This document shows, piece by piece, positions 33,042 through 45,897 of a stretch of DNA of 64,000 nt. The stretch spans positions 2,721,685 through 2,785,684 of the forward strand of contig JAUJYN010000015.1 in NCBI GenBank assembly GCA_030737835.1, read 5' to 3'. Positions within the stretch are counted from its first letter, which is position 1. The number at the start of each line of letters is the position of its first letter. This stretch comes from Acorus gramineus. Its lineage: Eukaryota; Streptophyta; Magnoliopsida; Acorales; Acoraceae. The notes beneath the pieces were generated by a model. That model searched no databases and was not told the DNA's origin. It saw only the letters and a list, made by a program, of their open reading frames with translations. The translations under genes and the position numbers were made by a program.

Positions 33042-34570
33042 ATCTCGTCGGATGGGATGCGCGAGGTCCCGGGTTGCGGTGAGTGGTTTGATCCAACCCC
33101 TCGAGATGCGCTCGACGCGCGTAGTCGTGCATCGCGCATCGATGGGGCACCCTAACTATACTACTTGTGTAGATAAGTAGTATGGCCATGCTTAAACTAT
33201 AATATGTTAGATATCTTGCATGCTAGGCTTATATTGCATGTATTGTATCCATGTATGAATGACTGTATCGCATGCGCCCCTCTAGTATGGGCATGTATTT
33301 CTATAATGTGTATGGATGTAGGGCATGCCTTAGGTAGTATTGTAATACTACTTCCACCATATTAATTGGAATATCCAGCATGATTAAGTCTGGGTTAATA
33401 ACGGGCACCTGCCTAATATTCCCTTGCGATAAGACTCGAGGGCGTGGTGTAGTTGTTGCGCCCATGCTAATGGGGCAAAGCTATGACCAACTTCAAGAGA
33501 TGATGATCTCTCTCTCGCCCTCTCCCTCTACACAAACTGAGTAAGTAGATGCGATTTTCTACTCGACTCAGGTTCGTTTGGAATATTGGCATGCACCTGT
33601 TAGTGCGCGAGATCGCGCTTGACCCTTCCCTTTTAAGTTGGTGATGTTATGCCTGTGTCATTTGGAGCCATTTCGGTTAAGCCTTGGTCACATCTGGGTC
33701 ATTCAGGGCCTTTTAATTTTTTGATCGGAGTCGCAAAAATTTTGGCTTTTAGCCACCTGCAGGAGTTGGAGCGCTCTGATTGAAAATTTGGCTACATAAT
33801 TTTTCTCCTAGAAGTTATGTATTTTTTATTTGGTATTTCGATTTAATTTTGTTAAAATCCAAGATGAAGAGGTTTAAATATGATTTTATCATGAGATGCT
33901 CAGTTTTGAGTTAGCTTTCGTACAAAAGTAGAATTAGATCAACTGGATTCATGTAGTAAAAGTTATGGGTATTTTTCCAAGTATACCCCGGGGATGAAAA
34001 ATTCTGGCAGCAGCCCTGTTCAATGTTTAGCTCTCATTTTGGAATAGTTGGAGGGATTATTTGATCTTGGCATAAACATGAAAGTTGTAGATAATCTTCT
34101 TGGATTTCCAGAGGATTTTGAATTGTGCAATTCGGAGCTATATCGGGGAAGTTATGGCTGTTCTAGTGAAGCCCGTCCAGAATTTCTAGTCAGGGACGAT
34201 TTGGTCTTGTTTCCCCCCACCAACTCACTTTATTTCCATTTAAAGCCCCTTTTTTGGTGGAAATCTCTCACTCTCTCTCACTCTCGTCTCCCTCTCCCTC
34301 TCTGTTTTTTTGGTTGTGTGTGTGTTGTTAATGGAGGAAAGGATGAAGAAGAAGCTCAAGAAAGAGTGAGAAAGGGTGAGAAAAGGTGAGCATGTGTTGT
34401 TGTTGTTGTTTCTCTTCTCTCAATCCCCTTCTCATGCCCTTGCACCCCTGTTTTCTGCCAAGAAGGGCTGGTGGAGAGGCTGAAGAGATGGTGGTAGTGG
34501 TGGTGGTGGTTGAGGTGGTCGTGGGTGTGTCGATAACCCCGCATCTCCCCATTTCCCTCCCCCTGTTTCG

Positions 34571-35080
34571 GTAAGGCAGCTCACTGTCTTTTAAAGATAT
34601 CAGTGAATCTAGTATTTAGAGGCATATTTTTAGGATTATGTCTTCTTATGATTTGATCAGCTATGTGTTTAGATGTTATATATGAAATTTGAGGTCATTA
34701 TGATATCTGTGGTGTAAGTTAGAACCAGTTTTGCATGACCTGTCCAGATTCGCGTAGGAATTAACCTGCTTTTGGAAATAATTTATTTCGGGCTCGTAGA
34801 GGCAAAATTAGGTTTTAGTGTCTGCCTGGATTATGATCCCAGCATATCATAGAATGTGCATGATTTATTTCATAATTTTTGGAAGTGTATTGGGTGCTGT
34901 GAAGACCAATTAGTAGGGCTGGTTGCAGCAGGTTTAGCAAAACGGTTGTCAAGGAGTTGGTTGCATGTGTCTTGGGTGATAATATGGAAGTATCAGGGGT
35001 TAGGGTCTTCATGAAGTAAGCTTATATGTGTGATAGGAGGTTCCATAATTTAATTATGGATCATTGGTTGTGTTTTACAG
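34571..35080 (+). other. Apparent intron of LTR C4, AT-rich type
   Basis: The donor is TTTCGGTAAGG and the acceptor GTTTTACAG before ATCTCGTAGACC. The borders sit at the same place as in C3, but the interior is unrelated, AT-rich sequence shared with C2 (20931 onward). This shows replacement of intron content while exon flanks stayed similar. Confidence 0.6.
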
Positions 35081-35636
35081 ATCTCGTAGACCGGACGCGC
35101 GGCGATCCGGGTATCGGTGAGTGGTTCGATCCAATCCCCCCCCTCGGATGCGCTCAACGCGCGTAGTCGTGCGTCGCGCATCGATGGGCCCCCCCTAGCT
35201 ATACTACTTGTGTAGATAAGTAGTATGGCCATGCTTAAGCTATAATATGTAGATATCTTGCATGCTAGGCTTATATACATGTATTGTATTCATGTATGAA
35301 TGATTGTGTTGCATGAGCCCCTCTAGTATGGGCATGTATTTTTGGTAATGTGTATGGATGTATAGAATATGGCATGCCTTAGGTAGTATTGTAATAATAC
35401 TCCCACCATATTAATTGGAATATCCAGCATGAATAAGTCTGGGTTAATAACGGGCACCTACCTAATATTCCCTTGCGATAAGACTCGAGGGCGTGGTGTA
35501 GTTGTTGCGCCCATGCTAATGGGCAAAGCTATGACCAGCTTCATGAGATGATGATCTCTCCCGCCCTCTCCCTCATGAACGAACTGAGTAAGTAGATGCG
35601 ATTTCCTACTCGACTCAGGCTCATTTGGAATATTGG

Positions 35637-37102
35637 TGTCACGCCCCAGGGTCGGCCGTCCCCGAGACGTGGCAATAATAAAATATCAGCTATCAATACC
35701 TGAGGTCAATAAAGACTCCAACAACAACACACGAGGTGGCAAAGCAAGGATAATGATAACTGACTGAAAAGCGGAAGCATAATATATAAATGTCTATAAA
35801 CCAAAAACATTATTATAGACTCGAATACACAATCACTGTCCCGTGAGAGCCAAGTCTAGACCAAATAAAATACAACCTGTGCCACACACGATTTACAATA
35901 CATAAAATGACTCTAGGACTGCTGACAACCTCGCACTCGCCACCCGCCGGAAGAACGCTCCACGCCCATAAGACCACGCCACAGGGAAGCTCCAACTCCA
36001 CGCCCAACACTGCCCCTGAAAAGAAACAGTATGCGAGGGGTGAGCTACAAGCTCAGTGAGTGGCTGGAAACCAATCACCATACAACAGTTCAATACTAAA
36101 ACAATTTCCTTTCAAGGAAAAACATGGGTAGAAACCCATGGATAACACGGTCACGCGGCGGCGCGACCAACCTCACCCTCACCCTCACTCCCGGAGGGAG
36201 ACTCTTGGGACTTTTGGGGAGAGACCATACCGTTGGTCGAGGAGACCCGGGATTACTGGTCTACACAACACTACTGGATCATCTACATCAGGATAACTGC
36301 CCAACGATGTCTTTGAACATCGATACGCAACCGGACCCAACAACTATGGGAACGGACGAACAACGAATGGGTCACGCGGCGACGTGTCTTCACCTCATCC
36401 TCACCCTTACTCCCGGAGGGTGACTCTGGGGACATTTGGAAGAGACCTAGACTGCTCTACACCCTTGGTCCACCGGTAGTCACTACCTGGTATACTCCCA
36501 TGATCAGTACGCTTCCGAACGCCTCGGTGGTACCTACGGATGGGAGCCCTCTGTCAGGACAGCTTTTCCAACACCGGAAAGTTCCTACATCGGATCCAAC
36601 GAAGGGGAGAACGATTCCACGCTCGCAATATCATTCGTTAACCCTCTTCCAGGTAGCCTCTACCTGGTACACTCCCACGATCAGTACGCTCCCGAACGCA
36701 TCGGTGGTACCTACGGATGGGAGCCCTCTGTCAGGACAGCTACAACCCGGCCCTCTTCAACACGGACGACATTGGGAGTAAACATTCCATGTTCGCAAAG
36801 CGAACCCAATGGAGAAACAACTACTCTCGATAATCACTTATCGAGATATCGAATACTATTGTACTCCCACACCGTTGCGTCGCTCGGACACAGGGGGGGT
36901 GTCATGCCCCAACTACCGGCTTAACAATCCGATAAGATAATGAATTCTCCTAAATTCCACACGAGTGCATCGCTCGGATGCACGGGGCGATTACATCGCT
37001 AGCGCTCTAACTAATAAGGTACAACCCGACAGCGGGTCATACCCACGCCTATCCCAGATAGGCCTATCAGTTTTTTTAACATGCGCATATAAATATATCC
37101 AG
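35637..37102 (-). mobile_element. Partial LTR copy C5 (minus strand) inside C4
   Basis: It starts TGTCACGCCCCAGGG after the flank ATTGG and reads as the end half of a C-type LTR on the minus strand, up to the GCGCATATAAATATATCC motif. Plus-strand C4 sequence then resumes, making the region a large inverted repeat. It contains duplicated GTACCTACGGATGGGAGCCC modules about 180 bases apart (near 36530 and 36710). Confidence 0.75.
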
Positions 37103-38730
37103 GTTCATGCACATAGCTAGATATAAAATTCTCCTAGATATATTTATATGCGCATGTTAAAAACTGATAGGCCTATCTAGGATAGGCGTGGGTATGACCC
37201 GCTGTCGGGTTGTACCTTATTAGTTAGAGCGCTAGCGATGTAATCGTCCCATGCATCCGAGCGATGCACTCGTTTGGAATTCAGAAGAATTCATTATCTT
37301 ATCGGATTGTTAAGCCGGTAGTTGGGGCGTGACACCCCCCTGTGTCCGAGCGACGCAACGGTGTGGGAGTACAGTAGTATTCGATATCTCGACAAGTGAT
37401 TATCAAGAGTAGTTATTTTTCCATTGGGTTCGCTTTGCGAACATGGAATGTTTACTCCCAATGTCGTCCGTGTTGAAGAGGGCCGGGTTGTAGCTGTCCT
37501 GACAGAGGGCTCCCATCCGTAGGTACCACCGATGCGTTCGGGAGCGTACTGATCGTGGGAGTGTACCAGGTAGAGGCTACCCGGGAGAGGGTTAACGAAT
37601 GATATTGCGAGCGTGGAATCGTTCTCCCCTTCGTTGGATCCGATGTAGGAACTTCCCGACGTTGAAAAAGCTGTCCTGACAGAGGGCTCCCATCCGTAGG
37701 TACCACCGAGGCGTTCGGAAGCGTACTGATCGTGGGAGTATACCAGGTAGTGACTACCCGGGAAAAGGGCTACCGGTGGACCAAGGGTGTAGAGCAGTCT
37801 AAGTCTCTTCCAAAAGTCCCAAGAGTCTCCCTCCAGGAGTGAGGGTGAGGATGAGGTGAAGACACATCGCCTCGTGACCCATTCGTTGTTTGTCCGTTCC
37901 CATAGTTGTTGGGTCCGGTCTCGTATCGATGTTTAAAGACATCGTTGGGCAGTTATCTCGATGTAGATGATCCAGTAGTGTTGCGTAGACCAGTAATCCC
38001 GGGTCTCCTCGACCAACGGTATGGTCTCTCCCCAAAAGTCCCAAGAGTCTCCCTCCGGGAGTGAGGGTGAGGGTGAGGTTGGTGATCCAGTAGTGTTGTG
38101 TGGACCAGTAATCCCGGGTCTCCTCGACCAACGGTATGGTCTCTCCCCAAAAGTCCCAAGAGTCTCCGTCCGGGAGTGAAGGTTAGGGTGAGGTTGGTCG
38201 CGCCGCCGCGTGACCCTGTTATCCATGGGTTTCCACCCATGCTTACCTTGAAAGGAAATTGTTTATGTATTGAACTGTTGTATGGTGATTGGTTTCCAGC
38301 CACTCATTGGGCTTGTAGCTCACCCCTCGCATACTATTTCTTTTCAGGGGCAGTGTTGGGCGTGGAGCTGGAGCTTTCCTGTGGCATGGTCTTATGGGCA
38401 TGGAGTGTTCTTCCGGCGGGAGGCGAGTGCGAGGCTGTCAGCAGTCCTAGAGTCATTGTATGTATTGTAAATCGTGCATGTGGCACAGGTTGTAATTTCT
38501 TTGGTCTAGACTTAGCTCTCACAGGACAATGATTGTGTATTCGAGTCTGTAATAATGTTTTTGGTTTACAGACATTGTTTATATATTATGATTCCACTTT
38601 TCAGTCTGTTATCATTATCTTTGCTTTGCCACCCTGTGTGTTGTTCTTGGAGTCTTTATTGACCTCAGGTATTGATAGCTGATATTTTATTTTTGCCACG
38701 TCTCGGGGACGGTCGCCCTGGGGCGTGACA
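35637..38730. repeat. Palindrome of about 3.1 kb formed by C5 and C4
   Basis: The left arm (35637 to about 37102) and right arm (about 37130 to 38730) are inverted copies of the same LTR half, from TGTCACGCCCC at one tip to GGGGCGTGACA at the other. Only about 30 bases lie between them. The right arm is slightly longer because it has an extra G-rich minisatellite unit near 38080-38195. Confidence 0.8.
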
Positions 38731-40397
38731 GGTGATATCCAACGCATGCTAAAGTTATGCCTTGTATGTGCTTATATGATTAATGGCCATGTATGCATGT
38801 TGTATGATTTGTTGTTTATGATGTAAATCCATGTTAGGGAGTATCCCTATAATTATTTGATAGGTTATTGTGCATGTAGTTCATGTACATAATAAGATAT
38901 AATTCTCCTAGATATATATGTGCATGTTAAAACTGGTTAGGCCTATCTGAAATTGGCATGGGTATGACCCGTTGTCGGGTTGTACCTTATTAGTTAGAGC
39001 GCTAGTGATGTAATCGCCCCCGTGCATCCAAGCGATGCACTCGTTTGGAATTCAGGAGAATTCATTATCTTATCGGTTTTGTTAAGCCGGTAGTTATGGC
39101 ATTAAGCTAGGCCTACCCGTGCTAGGCGTGTGTATGAACCGCCTGTTGGGTTATTATGTGCCTTGGGCTTATTTCTGCGTTAGAGCAGAGCCCCCCCCTG
39201 TGTCCGAGCAACCCAACCGTGTGGGAGTACAATAGTATTCGATATAATCGATATGCGATTATCGAGAGTAGTTGTTCTTCCATTGGGTTCGCTTTGCGAA
39301 CATGGAGTGTTTCCTCCCAATGTCGTCCGTGTTGAAGCGGGCCGGGTTGTAGCTGTCCTGACAGAGGGCCCCCACCTGTAGGTACTATCGATGCATGCGG
39401 CAAGATGTACTGATCATGGGGGTATACCAGGTAGAGGCTACCCAGGAGAGGGCTAACAAATGATATTGCGAGTGTGAAATCATTCTCCCCTTCGTTGGAT
39501 CCGTGTTGGAACTCCCCGTCGTTGGAAAAGCTGTCCTGACAGAGGGCTCCCATCCGTAGGTACTACCGATGCATTCGGGAACGTACTGATCGTGGGAGTA
39601 TACCAGGTAGAGGCTAACCGGGGAAAGGGCTACCGGTGGACCAAGGGTGTAGAGCAGTCTAATCTCTCCAAAAGTCCTATGTCACCTCTAAAGGGTGAGG
39701 GTGAGGATGAGGTGAAGACACGTCACCGCGTGACCCATTCGTTGTTCGTCCGTTCCCATAGTTGTTGGGTCCGGTTGCGTATCGATGTTCAAAGGCATCG
39801 TTGGGCAGTTATCTCAACATAGATGATTCAGTAGTGTTGTGCAGATCAATAATTCCGCGTCTCTTCGACCAACGGTATGGTCTCTCTCCAAAAGTCCCAA
39901 GAGTTTCCTTCTGGGAGTGAGGGTGAGGGTGAGGTTAGTGATCCAGTAGTGTTGTGTTGACCTATAATTCCGCATCTCTTCGACCAATGGTATGGTCTCT
40001 CCCCAAAAGTCCCAAGAGTCTTCCTCCAGGAGTGAGGGTGAGGGTGAGGTTGGTCGCGCCGCCGCGTGACCTTGTTATCCATTTGGTTTCTACCCATGTT
40101 TTCCTTGAAAAGAAATTGCCTTAACATTGAACTGTTGTAATGGTGATTGGTTTCCAGCCACTCACTGAGCTTATAGCTCACCCATCGCATACTATTTCTT
40201 TTCAAGGGCAGGGTTGGGCGTGGAGCTGGAGCTGCCCTGTGGCGTGGCCTTATGTGCGTGGAGCGTTCTGTCCGACGGGTGGCGAGTGCGAGGCTGTCAG
40301 CAGTCCTAGAGTCATTTTATGTATTGTAAATCGTGCATGTGGCACAGGTTGTATTTTATTTGGACTAGACTTGGCTCTCACAGGACAGTGATTGTGT

Positions 40398-43300
40398 ATT
40401 CGTGTCACGCCCCAGGGCGGCCGTCCTCGAGACGTGGCAATAATGAAATATCAGCTATCAAGTACAAGAGATCAATAATGACTCCAATAAACAATACACA
40501 AGCTGGCAAACCAATGATAACTGATAACTCAACTGAAAAGCGGAAGCATAAGATATCAACAATGTCTGTAAACCAAAAACATTATTACAGACTCGAATAC
40601 ACAATCACTGTCTTGTGAGAGCCAAGTCTAGTCTAAATAAAATACAACCTGTGCCACATGCACGATTTACAATAAATAAAATGACTCTAGGACTGCTGAC
40701 AGCCTCGCACTCACCACCCACCGAACAGAACGCTCCACGCACATAAGACCACGCCACAGGGAAGCTCCAGCTCCACGCCCAACACTGCCCCTGAAAAGAA
40801 ACAGTATGCGAGGGGTGAGCTACAAGCTCAGTGAGTGGCTGGAAACCAATCACCATTACAACAGTTCAATGTTAAGGCAATTTCCTTTCAAGGAAAACAT
40901 GGGTAGAAACCCAATGGATAACAAGGTCACGCGGCGGCGCGACCAACCTCACCCTCACCCTCACTCCTGGAGAGAAACTCTTGGGACTTTTGGGGAGAGA
41001 CCATACCGTTGGTCGAAGAGACGCGGAATTACTGGTCTACACAACACTACTGGATCACCAACCTCACCCTCACCCTCATTCCCGGAGGGAGACTCTTCGG
41101 ACTTGCGGGGAGAGACCATACCGTTAGTCGAAGAGACGTGGAATTACTGGTCTACGCAACACTACTGAATCATCTACATCAAGGTAACAACCCAATGATG
41201 TCTTTGAACATCGATACACAACCGGACCCAACATATGTGGGAATAGACGAACAACGAATGGGTCACGCAGCGACGTGTCTTCACCTCATCCTCACCCTCA
41301 CCCTTTAGAGGTGACAATGGACTTTTGGAGAGATTAGACTCCTCTACACCCTTGGTCCACCGGTAGCCCTTTCCCCGGGTAGTCTCTACCTGGTATACTC
41401 CCACGATCAGTACGCTCCCGAACGCATCGGTAGTACCTACGGATGGGAGCCCTCTGTCAGGAAAGCTTTTCCAACACCGGGGAGTTCCTACACGGATCCA
41501 ATGAAGGGGAGAACGATTCCACGCTCGCAATATTATTCGTTAGCCCTCTCCCGGGTAGCCTCTACCTGGTATACCCCCATGATTAGTACATCTTGCCGCA
41601 TGCATCAATAGTACCTACAGGTGGGGGCCCTCTGTCAGGACAGCTACAACCTGGGCCGCTTCAACACGGACGACATTGGGAGGAAACACTCCATGTTCGC
41701 AAAGCGAACCCAATGGAATGACAACTACTCTCGATAATCACATATCGATGATATCGAATACTATTGTACTCCCACACGGTTGCGTCGCTCAGACACAAGG
41801 GGGTTGCCTCTGCTCTCACACAGAAATAATCCCAAGGCACATAACCCAATAGGCGGTTCATATACACGCCTAGCACGGGTAGGCCTAGCTTAATGCCACA
41901 ACTACCGGCTTAACAAAACCGATAAGATAATGAATTCTCCTGAATTCCAAACGAGTGCATCGCTCGGATGCACGGGGGCGATTACATCGCTAGCGCTCTA
42001 ACTAATAAGGTACAACCCGACAACGAGTCATACCCACGCTTATTTCAGATAGGCCTAATCAGTTTTAACATGCGCATATATATCCAGGAGAATTATATCT
42101 TAGTTATGTACATGAACTACAAGCACGATAACCTATCAAATAATTATAGGGACACTTCCTAACATGGATTTACATCATAATCAACATGCATACATGGCCA
42201 TTAATCACATAAGCACACAAGGCATAACTTAAGCATGCGTTGGATATCACCAACTTAAAAGGGAAGGGTCAAGCGCGATCTCGCGCACTAACAGGTGCAT
42301 GCCAATATTCCAAACGAACCCGAGTCGAGTAGGAAATCGCCTCTACTTACTCAGTTCGTGTAGAGGGAGAGGGCGAGAGAGAGATCATCATCTCTTGAAG
42401 TTGGTCATAGCTTTGCCCCATTAGCATGGGCACAAAACTACACCACGCCCTCGAGTCTTATCGCAAGGGAATATTAGGCGTGTGCCCATTATTAGCCCAA
42501 ACTTAATCATACTGGATATTCCAATTAATATGGTAGGAGTAGTATTACGATACTACCTAAGGCATGCCATATTCTATACATCCATACACATTAATACATG
42601 CCCATACTAGAGGGGCGCATGCAATACAATCATTCATACATGGATACAATACATGCCATATAATCCTAGCATGCAAGATATCTAACCTATTATAGTTTAA
42701 GCATGGCCATACTACTTATCTACACAAGTAGTATAGCTAGGGTGCCCCATCGATGCGCGACGCACGACTACGCGCGTCGAGCGCATCTCGAGGGGTTGGA
42801 TCAAACCACTCACCGCAATCCGGGATCTCGCGCATCCCATCCGACGAGATCTGCAAGGTAAGGGCATCAAATTTGGTGAGTAACATCACATTATAACACT
42901 TAGAAATTACTAAAAATACCAAAGACTTAGACATGCACGCATACGGGCTCGCACGCATGCGAGCACGCGCGTACGCACGCATGCCCGAGTGCCCCAGCAC
43001 CTACCCGAGCCCCTGGGCAGCCCCACGCGCGCACTGGCGCCCAGCCGCACGCCCTGATGCGTTGCCCCGCGTGCTCGCACGCTCGCGCGTGCACGACCTG
43101 CGCGCCCGGCACTCTGGGCGCGCCTCTGCGCGCGCACGCCCGCGGACAGACCTGCGCGCGCGCCTAGCACTCTTTTAACCCCTCCCTAACCCCTCACACA
43201 CACTCTAACCCATCTACCTAGCATGCAAGACCTCCCCAACCATCCCAACAGCCATAAAAATCAAAAAGAAGGGGAAGAGGACTTACCAAAAGAGGGAAAG

Positions 43301-44049
43301 GGAAAGGGGGAGATGCGGGGCTCTCGACGCGCCCACGGCCACCTCAACCACCACCACCACCACACCTCCTCTTTAGCCTCTCCACCAGCCCTTCTTGGCT
43401 GAAAAACAAGGGAGGGAAGACATGAGAGGGAGCTTGAGAGAGGAGAAACCACAACAACAACACATGCACAAAACTCACCTTCTTGTGCTTCCTTCTTCTT
43501 CTCCTTCATTTGATTCTTCCTCCTCCTTCTCCACACACAAAGAGGGGAAAAAAAAGAGACCAAGAGAGGGAGAGAAGGTGTTCCACGAAATGGGAGAGAG
43601 GGGGAGAGAGAGAGAGGGCAAAAATGTCATTTTCATGCCCAAATAGTGCCTAGGGGTGACCATAAGGGGGTGGTGAGGTTAGGGTTAGGCTCACCCTCAC
43701 TCAACCACTTATTTTTGCTTTATTGGGAAGCGTGTGGAGAAGCACCACACACTCAAAAATATCTCACCCCCCGAAACCCAGTAACGGCCAAACCCGGATG
43801 CGATTCGGAACTGCATATTTTTTAAAATGTTACCGGAATTCGATGAAATTTTTATGGGTAGTACTAAACGGTACCAGGACCCATAATATGCAGTTAGATT
43901 TCCAATCAGAGTACTCCAACTCCCGCAGGTAGCTAAAAGCCAAAATTTTAGCGACTCTAATCGAAAAAAAAACAAAAAGGCCCTGAATGACCCAGATGTG
44001 ACCAAGGCTTAACCGAAATGGCTCCAAATGACACAGGCATAACAATTCG
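40398..44049 (-). mobile_element. Complete C-type solo LTR C6, target duplication ATTCG
   Basis: The LTR proper is 40403-44044 (about 3.6 kb) with TGTTATGCCTGTGTCA at its start (right), CGTGACA at its end (left) and a perfect ATTCG duplication. It is the uninterrupted reference copy of the C family in this window and gives the full LTR length. It includes the apparent intron at 42851-43286 with a CpG-rich island, duplicated cargo modules near 41400-41640, and G-rich minisatellite units (plus strand CACCCTCACCCTCAC near 40950-41080). It inserted near the right end of C3, in opposite orientation. Confidence 0.9.
42851..43286 (-). other. Apparent GT-AG intron inside LTR C6
   Basis: On the minus strand the donor is TTTGGTAAGT and the acceptor CCTTGCAG before ATCTCGTCGG, with TTACTCACC upstream, identical in plan to C3. 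The CpG-rich island runs from about 42940 to 43170. Confidence 0.65.
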
Positions 44050-44240
44050 AGTCTGTAATAATATTTTTGGTTTACAGACATTGTTTATATATTATGCTTC
44101 CGCTTTTCAGTTGAGTTATCAGTTATCATTGCTTTGCCACCTTGTGTGTTGTTTGTTGGTGTCTTTGTTGACCTCAGGTATTGATAGCTGATACTTCATT
44201 TATTGCCATGTCTCGGGGACAGCCGTCCTGGGGCGTGACA

Positions 44241-45897
44241 TAGCCAGTGGGTGTTCGGATAGAGGTTCGGTAAGCCCAGAGGGCATCAACTAACTTGTCT
44301 GGCCAGTCAGTAGCTTTGTGGGTTTCTACTATCTTTTTTATGATTCTGAGCAAGGTTTTGTTGGTGGCCTCTGCTTGCCCATTTCTCTGGGGGTAGTAAG
44401 GTGTGGAGTGATGAAGTTCTATGTGATGTTTATCACATAGGTCTCAGAATTCTTGGAAATGAATTGTGGGCCATTATCTGTTATGATCATCTTGGGGGTG
44501 CCGAACCGTGCAAGGATATGGGTACGGACGAAACGAGCCAAGGTAGAGCTCTTGATCAACACGTAGGACTTGGCTTCAGCCCATTTAGTAAAATACTCAG
44601 TGGCAGTGAGGATAAAAGCCTTTTGAGTGGTATTTTCTACAGTGTCTCGGAATGGCCCGACCACATCTAGTGCCCACATAGAAAATGGCCATGGTGAAGT
44701 CATGGGGTGCAAGGAGGATGCTGGTGCATGTATTTTATTGGCATGGGTTTGACACTGGATACAACGTCGCACGTATTTGTTGCAATCACCTTCGAGCGTG
44801 GGCCAGTAGTAACCCATCCTCAACACCTTTTTTGCCAGCATTTGAGCATTGACATGTCCCCCGCATACTCCGGATTGAGTTTCTTCTACAATTGTGTATG
44901 CTTCTTCATCGTCCAAGCACCTGAGTAACTTTCCATTGAAAGATGCTCGAAAGAGTATCCCCCCTAAGAGGCAGTATTTAGTCGCTATCCTCTTAACTAT
45001 CCTTTGATCATTGTTGGTGGCATATTCTGGGAATGAATCGTCTTTGAGGTAATTTTTGATATCAAAATACCAAGGATTTCCATCATCAATATCTTCTAGA
45101 TCGAGAGCTAGGATTCTTTCTACTTGGTTTAGGGGGTCTTGAGTCCTATAATCTTGAAGTTCAGTGGCAGGTGCTTCTAGTCTCTGAATAGTAACTGTTT
45201 CAGATCTTTTGGATATGGGAAAGGTGAGTATTGAAGCTAATGAGGCTAAAGTGTCCGCGAGAATATTGCCTGTTCGGGGTATGAAGATGTGGGTGCCTTT
45301 GCGAAATTGTTTCAACAAGACCATGGCTAGTTCTCTATATGGTTTTAATTTTGGGTCCCTAGTATGATATTTCCTCAGAGTTTGGCGAATCACTAAAAGT
45401 GAGTCTCTAATAATATCTAGATATTTAATTTCTAATGCCAGAGCTGCCTTTAAACCTGCTATCAGAGCTTCATATTTAGCAATGTTATTGGTGGTGTTAA
45501 ATGTGAGTTGAAATGCCCGTGGGATAATGACGCCTTTGGGGGAGATTAGCGCTATTCCTATTCGTCTCCCTTGTTGATTAACCGCTCCATCGAAGTATAG
45601 CATCCAGGTTTTCCTATCCTTTTCTTCAATGAGTGCAAATATTTCTTCGTCTGGGAAGTCGGTTTGTACTGGTTCGTAATCAAGGAGAGGGAGCTGGGCG
45701 AGATGATCAGCGATTGCTTGACCTTTGACGGATTTTTGAGTGGCGTATGTGATGTCAAACTCATTTAACTGGACTTTCCATCGGGCTAAGCGACCAGTTA
45801 ATACTACTTTCTCGAACAGGAATCTTATTGGATCCATATTCGAAAGTACTTGACTTTGTGGGCAAGGAAATAATGGCGTAGTTTTTGGGATGCCCAT
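44241..45897 (-). pseudogene. Element E RNase H and integrase core
   Basis: The minus strand encodes, in order, an archaeal-type RNase H (KTWMLYFDGAVNQQGRRIG, NNIAKYEALIAGLKAAL, NILADTLASLASI), then an HHCC zinc module (GGHVNAQ with CIQCQ) and the integrase core (WALDVVGPF, TDNGPQFISK). A second RNase H of this type is a hallmark of Tat/Ogre elements. RNase H degrades the RNA template and integrase inserts the cDNA. The C-terminal end lies beyond LTR nest C3 at 31316-31744. Part of a broken fossil. Confidence 0.85.

Larger units (their letters stand above)
33640..38735 (+). mobile_element. LTR copy C4 nested in C3, target duplication GGTGA
   Basis: It begins TGTTATGCCTGTGTCA at 33645, ends GGGGCGTGACA at 38730 and has GGTGA on both sides. 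Its own sequence runs to 35636 and resumes from about 37103. The minus-strand piece between is C5. Its intron position is filled by an AT-rich module (34571-35080) instead of a CpG island, as in C2. A partial LTR otherwise, with no coding. Confidence 0.85.
31745..44245 (+). mobile_element. Solo LTR C3 with nested inserts, target duplication TAGCC
   Basis: The outer ends are 31750 and 44240, flanked by TAGCC on both sides. C3's own sequence is 31750-33644, 38736-40402 and 44050-44240, about 3.7 kb in all, matching the complete copy C6 in length and order. Inserts are C4 (33645-38730, itself holding C5) and C6 (40403-44044). Its start and GGGGCGTGACA end match the C family. It carries the apparent intron at 32532-33041. 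It interrupts the integrase of element E. No internal coding region belongs to it. Confidence 0.9.

Noticed and set aside
36484-36745. Regularly spaced repeats as a CRISPR-like array
   Set aside because: The repeats are two copies of an LTR module about 180 bases apart in a plant LTR, with no short direct repeats and unique spacers.
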